DNA of 64,000 nt from Azonexus fungiphilus. GTDB lineage: Bacteria > Pseudomonadota > Gammaproteobacteria > Burkholderiales > Rhodocyclaceae. Below the pieces are notes generated by a model that was not told the DNA's origin, searched no databases, and saw only the letters and a program-made list of their open reading frames with translations. Below, in pieces: positions 16,647 to 25,803 of this stretch. The translations under genes were made by a program, and so were the position numbers. How positions within the stretch are numbered: the first letter of the stretch is position 1; each line of letters opens with the position of its first letter. The stretch is from assembly GCF_003634965.1 (NCBI RefSeq), contig NZ_RBXP01000019.1, positions 149,164-213,163 of the forward strand. Direction: 5' to 3'.

Positions 16647-17780
16647 CTAGACCTGGGTCTGGGTCACCGCCTTGCGGAAGCGCAGCAGCGCGATCACGAA
16701 GAACACCGCACCGACCGCGCTCATTGCCGCCAGGTCGGGCCAGACCACGTCGAGGCCGGCACCGCGATAGAGGATCGCCTGGGCGAGGCGGACGAAATAG
16801 GTGGTCGGCGCCGCCAGCATCAGGTCCTGGATGAACTGCGGCATGCTCTCGCGCGGCGAAACGCCGCCGGAGAGCAGCATCAGCGGGATGATGCAGAGGA
16901 TCACCAGCAACCCGAACTGCGGCATCGAGCGCGCCAGCGTGCCGAGGAAGATGCCGATCGACGCCGCCGCGAACAGGTAGCAGGCGGCGGCACCGAGGAA
17001 CAGCGGCAGCGAGCCGGCGATCGGCACCGCCAGCACGCGCTCGACCATCACCGCCAGCGCGAAGCTGACGCCGATCAGCACCGCCAGGCCGTTGGCCCAG
17101 ATCTTGGCGAGCATGATCTCGAACGGCGTCAGCGGCATCACCAGCAGGTGCTCGACGGTGCCGTGCTCGCGTTCGCGGATGAAGGCGGCGCCGACCAGGA
17201 TGATGGTCAGCATGGTGACGTTGTTGATCGCCTCCATGACGCCGCCGAACCAGAAGCCCTTGAGGTTGGGATTGAACAGCACGCGGCTGCTCAGGCGCAC
17301 CGGCGCGGCAGCGGCGGCGCGGGTGCCGGTGAGGTATTCGGCGATCTCGCCGAGGGCGATGCTGCGAATGTAGTTGGCGCCGATGAAGGCCTGGCTCATG
17401 ATCGTCGCATCGATGTTGAGCTGCAGGTCGGGCGACTTGCCAGCGAGCACGTCGCGCTGGAAGTTGGCCGGGATCACCAGGACGAAGTTGTAGCGGCCGG
17501 AATCCATGCCGGCATCGACCTCGGCCAGCCGGATCATCGCCGGCTGGCGGAAGTACGGCGGGTAGAAGGCGTCGGCGATGCGCTGCGAGAGCGGCGAGCG
17601 ATCCTCGTCGACGATCGCCACCGGCGCATTGTTCAGCTCCTGCGAGACGCCGGTCGCGGCCTCGTAGATGGCCCCGGAAAAGGCCCAGCAGATGAGCAGC
17701 AGCAAGGTCTTGTCGGCCCACAGGCTTTTCAGTTCCTTGAGTCCGAGGCGGAAGATGCTGGCCAGGCTGGGCAGGCGCAT
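16647..17780 (-). CDS. ABC-2 type transporter permease (YhhJ/YbhR-like)
   Basis: A 377-residue permease. One N-terminal membrane helix (near 25-45) precedes a large extracytoplasmic region with VAIVDEDRSPLSQRI and FVLVIPANFQRDV, and five hydrophobic segments fill the C-terminal half (ILVGAAFIREREHGTVEHLLVMPLT, LAVLIGVSFALAVMV, AACYLFAAASIGIFLGTLA, FGLLVILCIIPLMLLSGG). This is the ABC2_membrane_3 pattern of YhhJ/YbhS/YbhR. Its start is 2 bases from the RbbA-like stop, in an operon with that gene and the HlyD-like gene. It is likely a drug or hydrophobic-compound exporter; the substrate is unknown. Confidence 0.87.
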   Translation of the reverse strand: MRLPSLASIFRLGLKELKSLWADKTLLLLICWAFSGAIYEAATGVSQELNNAPVAIVDEDRSPLSQRIADAFYPPYFRQPAMIRLAEVDAGMDSGRYNFVLVIPANFQRDVLAGKSPDLQLNIDATIMSQAFIGANYIRSIALGEIAEYLTGTRAAAAAPVRLSSRVLFNPNLKGFWFGGVMEAINNVTMLTIILVGAAFIREREHGTVEHLLVMPLTPFEIMLAKIWANGLAVLIGVSFALAVMVERVLAVPIAGSLPLFLGAAACYLFAAASIGIFLGTLARSMPQFGLLVILCIIPLMLLSGGVSPRESMPQFIQDLMLAAPTTYFVRLAQAILYRGAGLDVVWPDLAAMSAVGAVFFVIALLRFRKAVTQTQV

Positions 17781-17781
17781 G

Positions 17782-20544
17782 CTAGTTCTCCTGCTTCTTC
17801 AGCAGCGCCACGGCGAGCAGCGTCAGCACCGGGATGAAGGCGGCCAGCGCCAGGAACTGCGGCAGCAGGTCGGCGATGCCGAGGGCCTTGGTGTAGGTGC
17901 CGCGGCTGATGACCAGGAAGTAGCTCGCCGGGAACAGCTGGCCGATCCAGTAGCTGGCGCCCTCGAGCGCACCGACCGGCGTGGTCAGCCCGGAAAAGCT
18001 GACCGTCGGCAGCATGGTCAGGATCGCCGTGCCGAACAGCGCCGCGATCTGCGTCCGGGTGAAGGTCGAGATGAGCAGGCCGAGGCCGGTGGTGGCGACG
18101 ACGTAGAGCGTCGCCCCGAGCGTCAGCGCCGCCAGGCTGCCCTTGATCGGCACCTGGAACACCAGCTGCGACTGGATCACCAGCAGCACGAAGCTGATCA
18201 GCGAGACGACGACATACGGCAACTGCTTGCCGAGCAGGAACTCGAGCCGGGTCACCGGCGTCACGTAGAGGTTGGTGATCGAGCCGAGCTCCTTCTCGCG
18301 GACGACGCCCAGCGCCATCAGGATGGCCGGGATGAAGATCAGCAGGATCGGGATCACCGCCGGCACCATCGCGTAGATGCTCTTGACGTCCTGGTTGTAG
18401 CGGTAGCGGGTGACCAGGTTGGCCGCCGCCGGCGCCGTGCCGCCGACGTTCTCGCGCGCCAGCTGCTGCAGGTAGAGCTGGTGCATGCCCTCGGCGTAGC
18501 CGCGCACCGTCTCGCCGCGGTAAGGCATGGCGCCGTCGATCCACAGGCCGATCTCGGGCGCCCGGCCGCGGCGCAGGTCGCGGCCGTAGCCTTCGGGGAT
18601 GTCGACGGCCAGCGCCAGTTCGCCGTTCTTCATCCGGCGCTCGAGCTCGCCATCGTCGACGATCGCCGGGCGGGTGAAGAAATAGCGCGAACCGGCGATG
18701 TTCTCGACGTAGGCGCGGCTTTCCGGCGACTGGTCGCGATCGATCGCGGCAAAACGCAGGCCCTCGACGTCGAGCGAGATGCCGAAGCCGAGGACGAACA
18801 TCAGCAGGGCCGAGCCGAGCAGCGCGAAAGCCAGGCGCACCGGGTCGCGGCGCAGTTCGAGCGCCTCGCGGCCGGCGTAGCCGAGCAGGCGGCGCAAGCT
18901 GAAAATGCCGCCCGGCTGACGGTCGACCGTCAGCGCCGGGGGGGGTTCGGGCGGTTCACGGTCGACCGCGGTTTTTGCCGTTTTTTCACCGTCGACCGTC
19001 AGCGTCGTGCCGCCGCCGGCGGCCTCGAGGTAGCCGATGAACGCCTCCTCCAGCGTCGCCGCGCCGCGCTGCGCCACCAGCGCCGCCGGCGTGTCGCTGG
19101 CGAGCACGCGGCCGGCGTGCATCAGCGAGATGCGGTCGCAGCGCTCGGCCTCGTTCATGAAATGGGTCGAGATGAAGATGGTCACGCCCTGCTCGCGCGA
19201 CAGCTCGACCAGCAGCGCCCAGAACTCGTCGCGGGCGACCGGGTCGACGCCCGAGGTCGGCTCGTCGAGGATCAGGAGCTTCGGTTCATGAACCACGGCG
19301 ACGGCCAGCGACAGCCGCTGGCGGATGCCCAGCGGCAGGTCGGCGGCGCGCTTGGCGGCGTAGTCGGCGAGCTTGAAGCGCTGCATCAGCGTCGCGATGC
19401 GCGGCCCGCGGGCGGCCGCCGGCAGGTGGAAGAGGCGGGCGTGCAGGTCGAGGTTCTCGGCCACCGTCAGCTCGCCGTAGAGCGAGAACGACTGCGACAT
19501 GTAGCCGACCTGCCGGCGCGTCGCCAGGTCGCGCCCATCGACCGGCCGGCCGAACAGCCGGGCCTGGCCCTCGCTCGGCGGCAGCAGGCCGGTCAGCATC
19601 TTCATCGTGGTCGTCTTGCCGCAGCCGTTCGAGCCGAGGAAGCCGAAGATCTCGCCGCGGCCGATGCGGAAGCTGACCCGGTCGACCGCGGTGAAATCGC
19701 CGAATCGCTGCGACAGCTGCTCGGCCTCGATCGCCCAGTCGGCCTCGCCGGTCGCGGCGCGCGGCGGGATCGTCAGGCCGCCGCCGGCACCGCGACGGGC
19801 CGCCGGCAGGAGCTGGACGAAAGCCGCATCGAGCGTCGCCGTGGCGGTCCGCGCGCGCAACTCGGCCGGCGTGCCGGTGCCGAGGATGCGCCCGGCGTCC
19901 ATCGCCACCAGCCAGTCGAAGCGCTCGGCCTCCTCCATGTAGGCGGTGGCGACGAGCACGCTCATGCCTGGCCGGCGCTCGCGGATGCGCTCGATCAGTT
20001 CCCAGAACTGGCGCCGCGACAGCGGATCGACGCCGGTCGTCGGCTCGTCGAGGATGAGCAGGTCGGGATCGTGGATCAGCGCGCAGCACAGGCCGAGCTT
20101 CTGCTTCATGCCGCCCGACAGTTTCGCCGCCGGGCGGTCGCGGAAAGGCGTCAGACCGGTCGCCGCGAGCAGGTCGGCGATGCGCCCGGCGCGCTCGCGC
20201 CTGTCCTGGCCGAACAGGCGACCGAAGAAATCGACGTTCTCGAAGACCGACAGCGTCGGATACAGGTTCTTGCCCAGGCCTTGCGGCATGTAGGCGATGC
20301 GCGGCTGCACCACGGCGCGGTAGCGGCGGTCGCCGATGTCGCCGCCGAGCACCTCGACCCGCCCCGACTGGATCTTGCGCGCCCCCGAGACGAGCGCCAG
20401 CAACGACGACTTGCCGACCCCGTCGGGCCCGATCAGGCCGACCATGCAGCCGGCCGGCAGGACGAGATCGATGGCGTCGAGCGCCAGCGCATCGCCATAG
20501 CGATGGCTGACCGCGCTCAGGCTGGCGACCGGCGGGCGGTCCAT
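17782..20544 (-). CDS. Fused ABC transporter: two ATPase domains plus ABC-2 permease (RbbA/YhiH-like)
   Basis: A 920-residue fusion. ATPase domain 1 covers about residues 5-240 (Walker A variant GPDGVGKSS, signature [11 protein letters not shown], Walker [14 protein letters not shown]). ATPase domain 2 covers about 275-500 (GSNGCGKTT, degenerate signature [24 protein letters not shown]). The ABC-2 permease part runs from about 550 to the end with six membrane segments. The linker at 515-545 is [17 protein letters not shown] and LTVDRQPGG, encoded by copies of the dispersed repeat. The architecture matches RbbA/YhiH, usually operonic with YhiI and YhhJ. Substrate unknown. Confidence 0.9.
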   Translation of the reverse strand: MDRPPVASLSAVSHRYGDALALDAIDLVLPAGCMVGLIGPDGVGKSSLLALVSGARKIQSGRVEVLGGDIGDRRYRAVVQPRIAYMPQGLGKNLYPTLSVFENVDFFGRLFGQDRRERAGRIADLLAATGLTPFRDRPAAKLSGGMKQKLGLCCALIHDPDLLILDEPTTGVDPLSRRQFWELIERIRERRPGMSVLVATAYMEEAERFDWLVAMDAGRILGTGTPAELRARTATATLDAAFVQLLPAARRGAGGGLTIPPRAATGEADWAIEAEQLSQRFGDFTAVDRVSFRIGRGEIFGFLGSNGCGKTTTMKMLTGLLPPSEGQARLFGRPVDGRDLATRRQVGYMSQSFSLYGELTVAENLDLHARLFHLPAAARGPRIATLMQRFKLADYAAKRAADLPLGIRQRLSLAVAVVHEPKLLILDEPTSGVDPVARDEFWALLVELSREQGVTIFISTHFMNEAERCDRISLMHAGRVLASDTPAALVAQRGAATLEEAFIGYLEAAGGGTTLTVDGEKTAKTAVDREPPEPPPALTVDRQPGGIFSLRRLLGYAGREALELRRDPVRLAFALLGSALLMFVLGFGISLDVEGLRFAAIDRDQSPESRAYVENIAGSRYFFTRPAIVDDGELERRMKNGELALAVDIPEGYGRDLRRGRAPEIGLWIDGAMPYRGETVRGYAEGMHQLYLQQLARENVGGTAPAAANLVTRYRYNQDVKSIYAMVPAVIPILLIFIPAILMALGVVREKELGSITNLYVTPVTRLEFLLGKQLPYVVVSLISFVLLVIQSQLVFQVPIKGSLAALTLGATLYVVATTGLGLLISTFTRTQIAALFGTAILTMLPTVSFSGLTTPVGALEGASYWIGQLFPASYFLVISRGTYTKALGIADLLPQFLALAAFIPVLTLLAVALLKKQEN
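18918..18933. repeat. Perfect 16-bp palindrome TGACGGTCGACCGTCA in the RbbA-like linker
   Basis: A perfect self-complementary 16-mer that is the arm unit of the dispersed repeat. On the coding (minus) strand it is in frame and encodes LTVDR. It lies 21 bases from the complete element at 18955-19002. Confidence 0.85.
18955..19002 (-). repeat. Complete 48-bp dispersed repeat in the RbbA-like linker
   Basis: Minus strand: left arm CTGACGGTCGACGGTGA, A-rich core with two A runs separated by CGGC, right arm GCGGTCGACCGTGAA. It is in frame and encodes [17 protein letters not shown] second 48-bp copy with about 35 identical positions is at 40417-40464. Confidence 0.8.
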
Positions 20545-20550
20545 GCTCGC

Positions 20551-21537
20551 TTACTGCCCGTCGATCCGCAGCGCCGGCGGCCAGGCGACGTCGGCGTCGA
20601 GGCGCAGGTAGGCGACGCCGGGCATGCCGGCCTTGGCCAGGTCGGCGTGGGCGGCCAGCCAGGCCGGATCGGCGCGGACCTTGACGCGGAACATCAGCTT
20701 GTCGCGCTCGCCGCGGGTTTCGACCTCGCGCGGCGTGAACTGCGCCTTCGCCGCGACGAAGCTGACCCGCGCCGGGATCGGCGTCTGCGGCAGCGCGTCG
20801 AGGACGATCCGCGCCTCGCCGCCAAGGGCGATGCGGCCGGCTTCGCCGGTCGGCAGGTAGACGGTCATGAACATGTCGCCGAGATCGACCAGCGTCAGCG
20901 CCTTGCCGCCGGCAGCCAGGACCTCGCCCGGCTCGGCCAGGCGGTAGAGGACGCGGCCGGAAATCGGCGCCTTCAGTTCGCTGTCGGCCAGCGTCGCCTG
21001 CAGTGCCTCGAGGCGGGCGACGGCTGCCGCGACGCCGGCATCGGCGGCGCCGACGCGGCCCTGCGCTTCGGCCATGCCGGCGGTGGCGCCGGCCATCCCG
21101 GTCTGGTCGGTATCGAGCTTGTTGCGGCTGATGAAGCCGCGGCCGACCAGTTCCTCCGAACGCTGCAGCGTCTTGCCCGCCAGGGCGACATCGGCGCGCG
21201 ACTTGCGCATCCCGGCCTGCGACTGCTCGAGCGCCCGCCGCGCCTGCTCGACCTGGGCCTCGGCCGCCCGCACCTGGGCGCCCAGTTCGGCGGCATCGAG
21301 CCGGGCGACGACGGCGCCGGCCTCGACCCGGTCGCCCTCGCGGGCGAGCACGGCGTCCAGGCGACCGGCGATCTTGCTGGCCACATCGACCTCGGTCGCC
21401 TCGAGACGGCCGTTGCCGTAGACGATGCCGGCGGGCAGGCCAGCCGGACGTTGCAGGTAGAGATAGAAGCCGACGCTTGCGGTCGACACGGCGAGAAGGG
21501 CAAAAACCAGCGGCCGGACAAAACGTTTCGTACTCAT
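20551..21537 (-). CDS. HlyD-family membrane fusion protein (YhiI/YbhG-like)
   Basis: A 328-residue periplasmic adaptor. It has an N-terminal membrane anchor (MSTKRFVRPLVFALLAVSTA), then the barrel-sandwich half-motif GRLEATEVDVASKIAGRLD, an Ala/Glu/Gln-rich alpha-hairpin (about residues 80-180), the second half-motif LKAPISGRVLYRLAEPGEVLAAG and a C-terminal beta-barrel. It would connect the ABC efflux pump to an outer-membrane channel. It is the first gene of the operon; the RbbA-like gene starts 6 bases downstream. The start at 21537 is preferred over an upstream Met because of the signal anchor. Confidence 0.9.
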   Translation of the reverse strand: MSTKRFVRPLVFALLAVSTASVGFYLYLQRPAGLPAGIVYGNGRLEATEVDVASKIAGRLDAVLAREGDRVEAGAVVARLDAAELGAQVRAAEAQVEQARRALEQSQAGMRKSRADVALAGKTLQRSEELVGRGFISRNKLDTDQTGMAGATAGMAEAQGRVGAADAGVAAAVARLEALQATLADSELKAPISGRVLYRLAEPGEVLAAGGKALTLVDLGDMFMTVYLPTGEAGRIALGGEARIVLDALPQTPIPARVSFVAAKAQFTPREVETRGERDKLMFRVKVRADPAWLAAHADLAKAGMPGVAYLRLDADVAWPPALRIDGQ

Positions 21538-21557
21538 GGCAGACCCCGTCGGATTAC

Positions 21558-21571
21558 TGACCAATCGGTCA
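21558..21571. promoter_or_regulatory. TetR-type operator upstream of the efflux operon
   Basis: The inverted repeat TGACC-AATC-GGTCA sits about 20 bases upstream of the HlyD-like start, just downstream of the TATAAT box. TGACC...GGTCA sites are typical of TetR-family repressors of HlyD/RbbA/YhhJ-type pumps (CecR/YbiH class). No tetR gene is adjacent in the window. Confidence 0.6.
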
Positions 21572-21582
21572 CTACTGTCCCG

Positions 21583-21588
21583 ATTATA
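21583..21588 (-). promoter_or_regulatory. TATAAT -10 box of the efflux operon
   Basis: Minus-strand TATAAT located so that the operator at 21558-21571 would cover the transcription start. Confidence 0.5.
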
Positions 21589-21621
21589 GGCCTGACGGCG
21601 TTCTCCGGCCAGCCGGCCGGC

Positions 21622-21756
21622 TCATTCCGGGGTCCGGAAGAAGATCAGCCAGGCACCGCCGATGGCCACCAGCAAGGGAATTTCGAACAGGAAGGGATAA
21701 CGCCAGGCAAGGCCGACGCTGGCACCGACAAGGAGAAGATAGAGCAGGAAGCGCAA
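21622..21756 (-). CDS. Possible 44-aa membrane microprotein
   Basis: A TTG-initiated frame between tRNA-Ser and the efflux operon. GGAG lies 5 bases upstream of the TTG. The peptide is almost wholly hydrophobic (LRFLLYLLLVGASVGLAWRY, then FLFEIPLLVAIGGAWLIFF) and would form two membrane helices joined by a short loop with RYPFLFE. The function is unknown. Being short with a non-ATG start it could be spurious, but base composition and hydrophobic pattern favour coding. Confidence 0.4.
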   Translation of the reverse strand: MRFLLYLLLVGASVGLAWRYPFLFEIPLLVAIGGAWLIFFRTPE

Positions 21757-21774
21757 GGCGGCTCCGGTCGGAAG

Positions 21775-21862
21775 TGGCGGGTCCGGTGAGATTCGAACTC
21801 ACGATGGGTTTCCCCACGCCGGTTTTCAAGACCGGTGCATTCAACCGCTCTGCCACAGACCC
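21775..21862 (-). tRNA. tRNA-Ser (anticodon UGA)
   Basis: The minus strand folds as a class II tRNA. The acceptor strand GGGTCTG pairs with CGGACCC (one G-T wobble), with D-loop GGCAGAGCGGTTGAA, anticodon loop CTTGAAA (anticodon TGA), a long variable arm GCGTGGGGAAACCCATC, T-loop GTTCGAATC and an encoded CCA. Confidence 0.95.
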
Positions 21863-21983
21863 GCGGAAGGCGCGCATGATAACACAGGCGCCCCGGGCGA
21901 TGCCGGCAGGGCGGAAGTTTGAAACTTTGTCGCGAGTCCGTTAGTCTTAGCCCTCGTATCAACCAGACTGGGAGTTAGCCCGG

Positions 21984-22673
21984 ATGAACACCAACTTCGA
22001 AATCGCCCGCCAGGGCGCCACCGTTGCGACGCAGCAGAACCGCGTCCTGCGCAACACCTACATGCTGCTCGGCCTGTCGATGGTGCCGACCGTGCTCGGT
22101 GCACTCGCCGGCATCCAGATGGGCTTTTCCTTCTTCGCCGGCAGCCCGCTGATTTCCTTCGTGCTGTTCATGGGCATCGCCTTCGGCTTCATGTGGGGCA
22201 TCGAGAAGAACAAGGATTCCGGCCTCGGCGTCGCGCTGCTGCTCGGTTTCACCTTCTTCATGGGCCTGATGCTGTCGCGCATCCTCCAGTTCGCGCTCGG
22301 CTTCGCCAACGGCGGTTCGATGATCGCGCTGGCGGCCGGCGGCACCGGCGCCATCTTCTTCGTCCTGTCGTCGATCGCCGCCACCAGCAAGCGCGACTTC
22401 AGCGGCATGGGCAAGTTCCTGTTCGCCGGCGTCATCCTGGTCCTGCTCGCCGCGCTGGCCAACATCTTCTTCCAGATTCCGGCCCTGTCGCTGGCAATCT
22501 CGGCAGCCGTCGTCGGCATCTTCTCGGCCTACATCCTGTACGACATCAACCGCATCGTGCAGGGCGGCGAGACCAACTACGTCACCGCCACGCTGGCCGT
22601 CTATCTCGACGTCTACAACGTCTTCGTCGGCCTGCTGCAGCTGATCATGGCCTTCACCGGCGAACGCGACTGA
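21984..22673 (+). CDS. Bax inhibitor-1 family membrane protein (YccA/YbhL-like)
   Basis: A 229-residue membrane protein with seven predicted helices. The N-terminus NTYMLLGLSMVPTVLGALAG and the C-terminal YILYDINRIVQGGETNYVTATL plus VYLDVYNVFVGLLQL are hallmarks of the Bax-inhibitor-1/TMBIM family. YccA in E. coli interacts with FtsH; other members are Ca2+ leak channels. The role here is inferred from the family only. It is a single gene with a bidirectional terminator just downstream. Confidence 0.92.
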   Translation: MNTNFEIARQGATVATQQNRVLRNTYMLLGLSMVPTVLGALAGIQMGFSFFAGSPLISFVLFMGIAFGFMWGIEKNKDSGLGVALLLGFTFFMGLMLSRILQFALGFANGGSMIALAAGGTGAIFFVLSSIAATSKRDFSGMGKFLFAGVILVLLAALANIFFQIPALSLAISAAVVGIFSAYILYDINRIVQGGETNYVTATLAVYLDVYNVFVGLLQLIMAFTGERD

Positions 22674-22691
22674 GCGCGCCAAGGCGTTAGC

Positions 22692-22719
22692 AAAAAGGGC
22701 GGCCGCGGCCGCCCTTTTT
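22692..22719. terminator. Bidirectional intrinsic terminator
   Basis: AAAAAGGGCGGCC, two-base loop, GGCCGCCCTTTTT: a near-perfect GC stem flanked by A and T runs, between the convergent Bax-inhibitor gene and rlmD. Confidence 0.9.
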
Positions 22720-24017
22720 CATGCCCGCTCGAACAGTGCGATCGACTCGACGTGGGCGGTATGCGGGAACATGTTGACGATGCCCGCCGCCGCCAGCCGG
22801 TAGCCCTTCAGCGAACAGAGCACGCCGGCGTCGCGGGCCAGCGTTGCAGGATTGCACGAGACATAGACCAGGCGGCCCGGCGCGTCATCGCCGAGCGCCT
22901 TGCACAGTTCGACGGCGCCCTCGCGCGGCGGATCGATCAGCATCTTGTCGAAGCGGCCGAGCCTGGCCAGCGATTGCTCGGTGCATTCGAAGAGATTGGC
23001 GACGCCGAAATCGACCCGCTCGCCCAGGCCGTTGGCGATGGCCGCCTCGCGCCCGCGGGCGACCAGCGCCGGACTGCCTTCGATGCCGACCACCGAGGCG
23101 CCGCTGCGGGCGATCGGCAGCGTGAAGTTGCCCAGCCCGCAGAACATGTCGGCGATCCGCTCACCCGGCTGCGGATCGAGCAGGCGCAGGGCGCGGCGGA
23201 CCATGACGCGATTCACCGCGTGATTGACCTGGGTGAAGTCGGTGGGCCGGAAATCGAGCTCGAGATCGAACTCCGGCAGCGTGTAGGACAGCCGGGGCCC
23301 GGGCAGCGGATGGAAACGGCGGGCGCTGTCCGGCCCGGACGGCTGCAGGTAGACGACGACGTCGTGGCGGTCGGCGAAGGCACGCACCGCCTTTTCGTCG
23401 CTGACGGTCAACGCCTGCAGAATGCGAAAAACCAGCGTCGTGCAGTGCTCGCCGACGGCAACCTCGATCTGCGGCAGGCGGTCGGCGATGCTCAGGCCGC
23501 CGACCAGCTCGCGCAGCGGCATGAGCAGGTCGGAAACATGCGGCGGCAGCACCCTGCAACTGCGGATGTCGGCGATGTAGCTGCTGCGCCACTCGTGGAA
23601 GCCGATCAGCATGCCGCCGCGCGATTCGACCTTGCGCACGCCCAGTCGCGCCCGGTGACGGTAACCCCAGGGGGCGCCGTGGATCGGCGGCAGGATCGTC
23701 GCAGCCCGGACGCGCCCGATGTGCCACAGGCTGTCCTCGAGCACGCGCTGCTTGGCGGCGATCTGCGCCGACGGTTCCATATGCTGCATCGCGCAACCGC
23801 CGCAGATGCCGAAATGCTCGCAGGCCGGCTCGACCCGGGCGACCGACGGCTTGACGACGCGCACCAGATGGGCCAGCTCATACTTCGGCTTGCGCCGGAA
23901 GCTGGCGTAATCGACGGTTTCCCCGGGCAGCGCACCATCGACGAAAATGGCCTTGCCGTCCTCGCGAACGATGCCGCGGGCCTCATGATCCAGCGATACG
24001 ACTTTCCCGATCGGCAC
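22719..24017 (-). CDS. rlmD: 23S rRNA (uracil-1939-C5)-methyltransferase RlmD
   Basis: A 432-residue RNA methyltransferase with a TRAM-like N-terminus ([16 protein letters not shown]), the iron-sulfur cysteines ([14 protein letters not shown] with two more Cys), the SAM-binding [19 protein letters not shown] and the catalytic MLIDPPREG and [12 protein letters not shown] motifs with the nucleophile Cys. It methylates U1939 of 23S rRNA. I place the start at GTG 24017 because GGAG lies 6 bases upstream; an ATG at 24050 in the same frame is possible. The GGAGTCGACCGTG start region is shared with the chemoreceptor gene at 36250. An internal LTVSDEK segment resembles the dispersed repeat. Confidence 0.92.
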   Translation of the reverse strand: MPIGKVVSLDHEARGIVREDGKAIFVDGALPGETVDYASFRRKPKYELAHLVRVVKPSVARVEPACEHFGICGGCAMQHMEPSAQIAAKQRVLEDSLWHIGRVRAATILPPIHGAPWGYRHRARLGVRKVESRGGMLIGFHEWRSSYIADIRSCRVLPPHVSDLLMPLRELVGGLSIADRLPQIEVAVGEHCTTLVFRILQALTVSDEKAVRAFADRHDVVVYLQPSGPDSARRFHPLPGPRLSYTLPEFDLELDFRPTDFTQVNHAVNRVMVRRALRLLDPQPGERIADMFCGLGNFTLPIARSGASVVGIEGSPALVARGREAAIANGLGERVDFGVANLFECTEQSLARLGRFDKMLIDPPREGAVELCKALGDDAPGRLVYVSCNPATLARDAGVLCSLKGYRLAAAGIVNMFPHTAHVESIALFERA

Positions 24018-24229
24018 GGTCGACTCCGGTAAAAGCGCGGATTCTATCAACCGGCCGGGCTTGGCGCCAACGCCGGTGGAGGCTTCGGCGAGCCCAGAAA
24101 AACGGGCGCGTGCGTCGACATCGTTGCGGGAGACGGGAAAAATTCACGGCCGCGCAAAAAAATTAGCGCAAAACCATTCCCAATTGTGACGTTTGGTTAC
24201 CTCGCTGCGTCGCAGCATTTTTTTTGCGC

Positions 24230-24235
24230 TATAAT
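24230..24235 (+). promoter_or_regulatory. TATAAT -10 box of the Ala/Pro-rich lipoprotein gene
   Basis: A perfect TATAAT preceded by a T-run in an AT-rich island (24150-24300) that contrasts with the GC-rich surroundings. It lies about 75 bases upstream of the ATG, so the mRNA has a 5' leader of roughly 70 bases. The rest of the 24018-24310 gap shows no other clear feature. Confidence 0.55.
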
Positions 24236-24310
24236 TTTCAGCGGATCGGTAAACACCGACCGCAACATATCTATTCAGATTTTGTAGCTTCTTGTCGATA
24301 AGGAAATCTC

Positions 24311-24553
24311 ATGAACAAGTCCCTCCTCGCTGCCGCCCTGTTTGCCCTCGCCCTGACCGCTTGCGGCAAGAAGGAAGAACCGGTTGCCGCCCCGGCTCCG
24401 GCCCCGGCCCAAGAACAACAAGCTGCTGCCCCGGCCGCTCCGGCTGCCCCGGCTGCTGACGCCGCCGCTGCTCCGGCCGCCCCGGCTGCTGCCCCGGCTG
24501 ACGCTGCTGCCGCTCCGGCTGCTGCTGCCCCGGCCGCCGAAGAAAAGAAGTAA
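24311..24553 (+). CDS. Small Ala/Pro-rich putative lipoprotein, 80 aa
   Basis: An 80-residue protein. The signal peptide MNKSLLAAALFALALTACGK carries a lipobox (LTAC, Cys18), followed by KKEEP and then about 50 residues of Ala/Pro repeats (APAPAPAQEQQ, APAAPAAPAADAAA and similar), ending AAEEKK. Nothing catalytic is visible; the tail could be an extended linker reaching into the periplasm. A strong -10 box and a strong intrinsic terminator bracket it, suggesting a highly expressed monocistronic gene. Function unknown. Confidence 0.75.
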   Translation: MNKSLLAAALFALALTACGKKEEPVAAPAPAPAQEQQAAAPAAPAAPAADAAAAPAAPAAAPADAAAAPAAAAPAAEEKK

Positions 24554-24571
24554 TTCTTTTCCGCCAGCAAT

Positions 24572-24599
24572 AAAAAACGGGGCTTCGGCCCCGTTTTTT
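24572..24599. terminator. Intrinsic terminator after the Ala/Pro-rich lipoprotein gene
   Basis: AAAAAACGGGGC-TTCG-GCCCCGTTTTTT: a perfect stem with a TTCG tetraloop and a T run. It can also serve bamC on the other strand. Confidence 0.93.
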
Positions 24600-24651
24600 A
24601 TTGTCCTGAATTTCCCGCACCGCCCTCGGGCAGCGCGGGAATCGAGGCGGA

Positions 24652-25797
24652 TTACTGCAGTTGCTGCTGCAGCAGGCCGAGGATCTTGCGTGCGGTCTCG
24701 GACTGATCGGCGCCGCCTTCCGGCGTCAGCACCTGAATGGTCGAACGACCGCCGACATCCTCGACATGGATGCGGAACTGCTCGCGCGAGGTCGCCGGCT
24801 TGTCGCTGCTCTTCCAGAAAGCCAGCTTCGACAGCATGCCGTCGCTCTTCTTGCTGGCGTTGTCGAGTTCCGGGTCGACGTAGCGAACGAAGTACAAGCC
24901 CCGCGAACGATCGCGATCCTCGACCGTGAAGCCGACACGATCAAGCGCCAGGCCGACGCGCCGCCAGGCGCGGTCGAAGCGATCGAACACCTCCAGCTTG
25001 CCACTGCCGTCGGCGGCCGCCAGGCGGGCCCGCGGCTCGCTCTTCGGCGCGACCACGGCAGCCTGGGCGCGCTTTTCCTCGGCGCCGAGGCGAACCATCA
25101 GGCGACGCAGCATCTCGGCCTCGAGTTCGGGATCGGCAGCACGCGGCTGCCAGCGGGTTTCCTCACGCGCCGACGAGGTATACACCTCTTCCATACCGCG
25201 GTGACTGATGTAGATCTCGGTCGTCCCCGGCTCGCTACCGGGCTCGAGGCGGGTGCGGAACTTGTCGCGCTCGCCGGTCGAATACAGGGAATCGAGGATG
25301 CGACCAAGGGTGTTACGGATCAGGTCGCCCGGAATCTTGGCGCGGTTCTCGGCCCAGTCGGTCTCCATCACGCCGGCTTCCGGACGCTCAATATTGACGA
25401 TGAAGCCGGTCTCCTGCCAGAACTCCTTGACCGGATCCCAGAGCTTGTCGGCCGGGGTGGCAACGACCAGCCAGCGCTGGCTGCCGGAACGCTCGACGCG
25501 CACCTTGTCGACCTGCGGCAGCACGACCGACTGGCCGGCCTGCGCTTCCGGACGACGCTCGGCGGAATAGGCGGAGAAGGTTGCCGAGCCCTTGCCACCG
25601 TCGTCCGGCACCAGGTAGCGGTCATCGCGATTAAGCTGCGACAGGTCGGGCGGCACCTCCAGCGTCGGCACCTTGCCGGCGGACTTGTATTCGATCTTGC
25701 GCGATTCGGGCAGCACCTCATTGAGCGTGCAGCCGGCAACGGCGACGCTGACGAGACACAGGGTAAGGCCGGGAAGCCGACGATTCATCGTTTTCAT
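24652..25797 (-). CDS. bamC: Outer membrane assembly lipoprotein BamC
   Basis: A 381-residue lipoprotein (signal ending VAGCTLNEV; Cys23). The N-terminal unstructured part (IEYKSAGKVPTLEVPPDL) is the BamD-binding region, followed by two helix-grip domains (about 95-215 and 255-380). It is a component of the BAM complex inserting beta-barrel proteins. It follows dapA by 6 bases, the same dapA-bamC order as in E. coli, which supports the call. Only the lipoprotein anchor and helix-grip pattern are directly seen. Confidence 0.9.
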   Translation of the reverse strand: MKTMNRRLPGLTLCLVSVAVAGCTLNEVLPESRKIEYKSAGKVPTLEVPPDLSQLNRDDRYLVPDDGGKGSATFSAYSAERRPEAQAGQSVVLPQVDKVRVERSGSQRWLVVATPADKLWDPVKEFWQETGFIVNIERPEAGVMETDWAENRAKIPGDLIRNTLGRILDSLYSTGERDKFRTRLEPGSEPGTTEIYISHRGMEEVYTSSAREETRWQPRAADPELEAEMLRRLMVRLGAEEKRAQAAVVAPKSEPRARLAAADGSGKLEVFDRFDRAWRRVGLALDRVGFTVEDRDRSRGLYFVRYVDPELDNASKKSDGMLSKLAFWKSSDKPATSREQFRIHVEDVGGRSTIQVLTPEGGADQSETARKILGLLQQQLQ

Positions 25798-25803
25798 ACT
25801 CCG

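Noticed and set aside
17668..21789. 4.1-kb open frame on the plus strand opposite the RbbA-type operon
   Set aside because: It is a GC-rich antisense shadow (His/Arg/Gln/Asp-rich, no domains) of three well-supported minus-strand genes.
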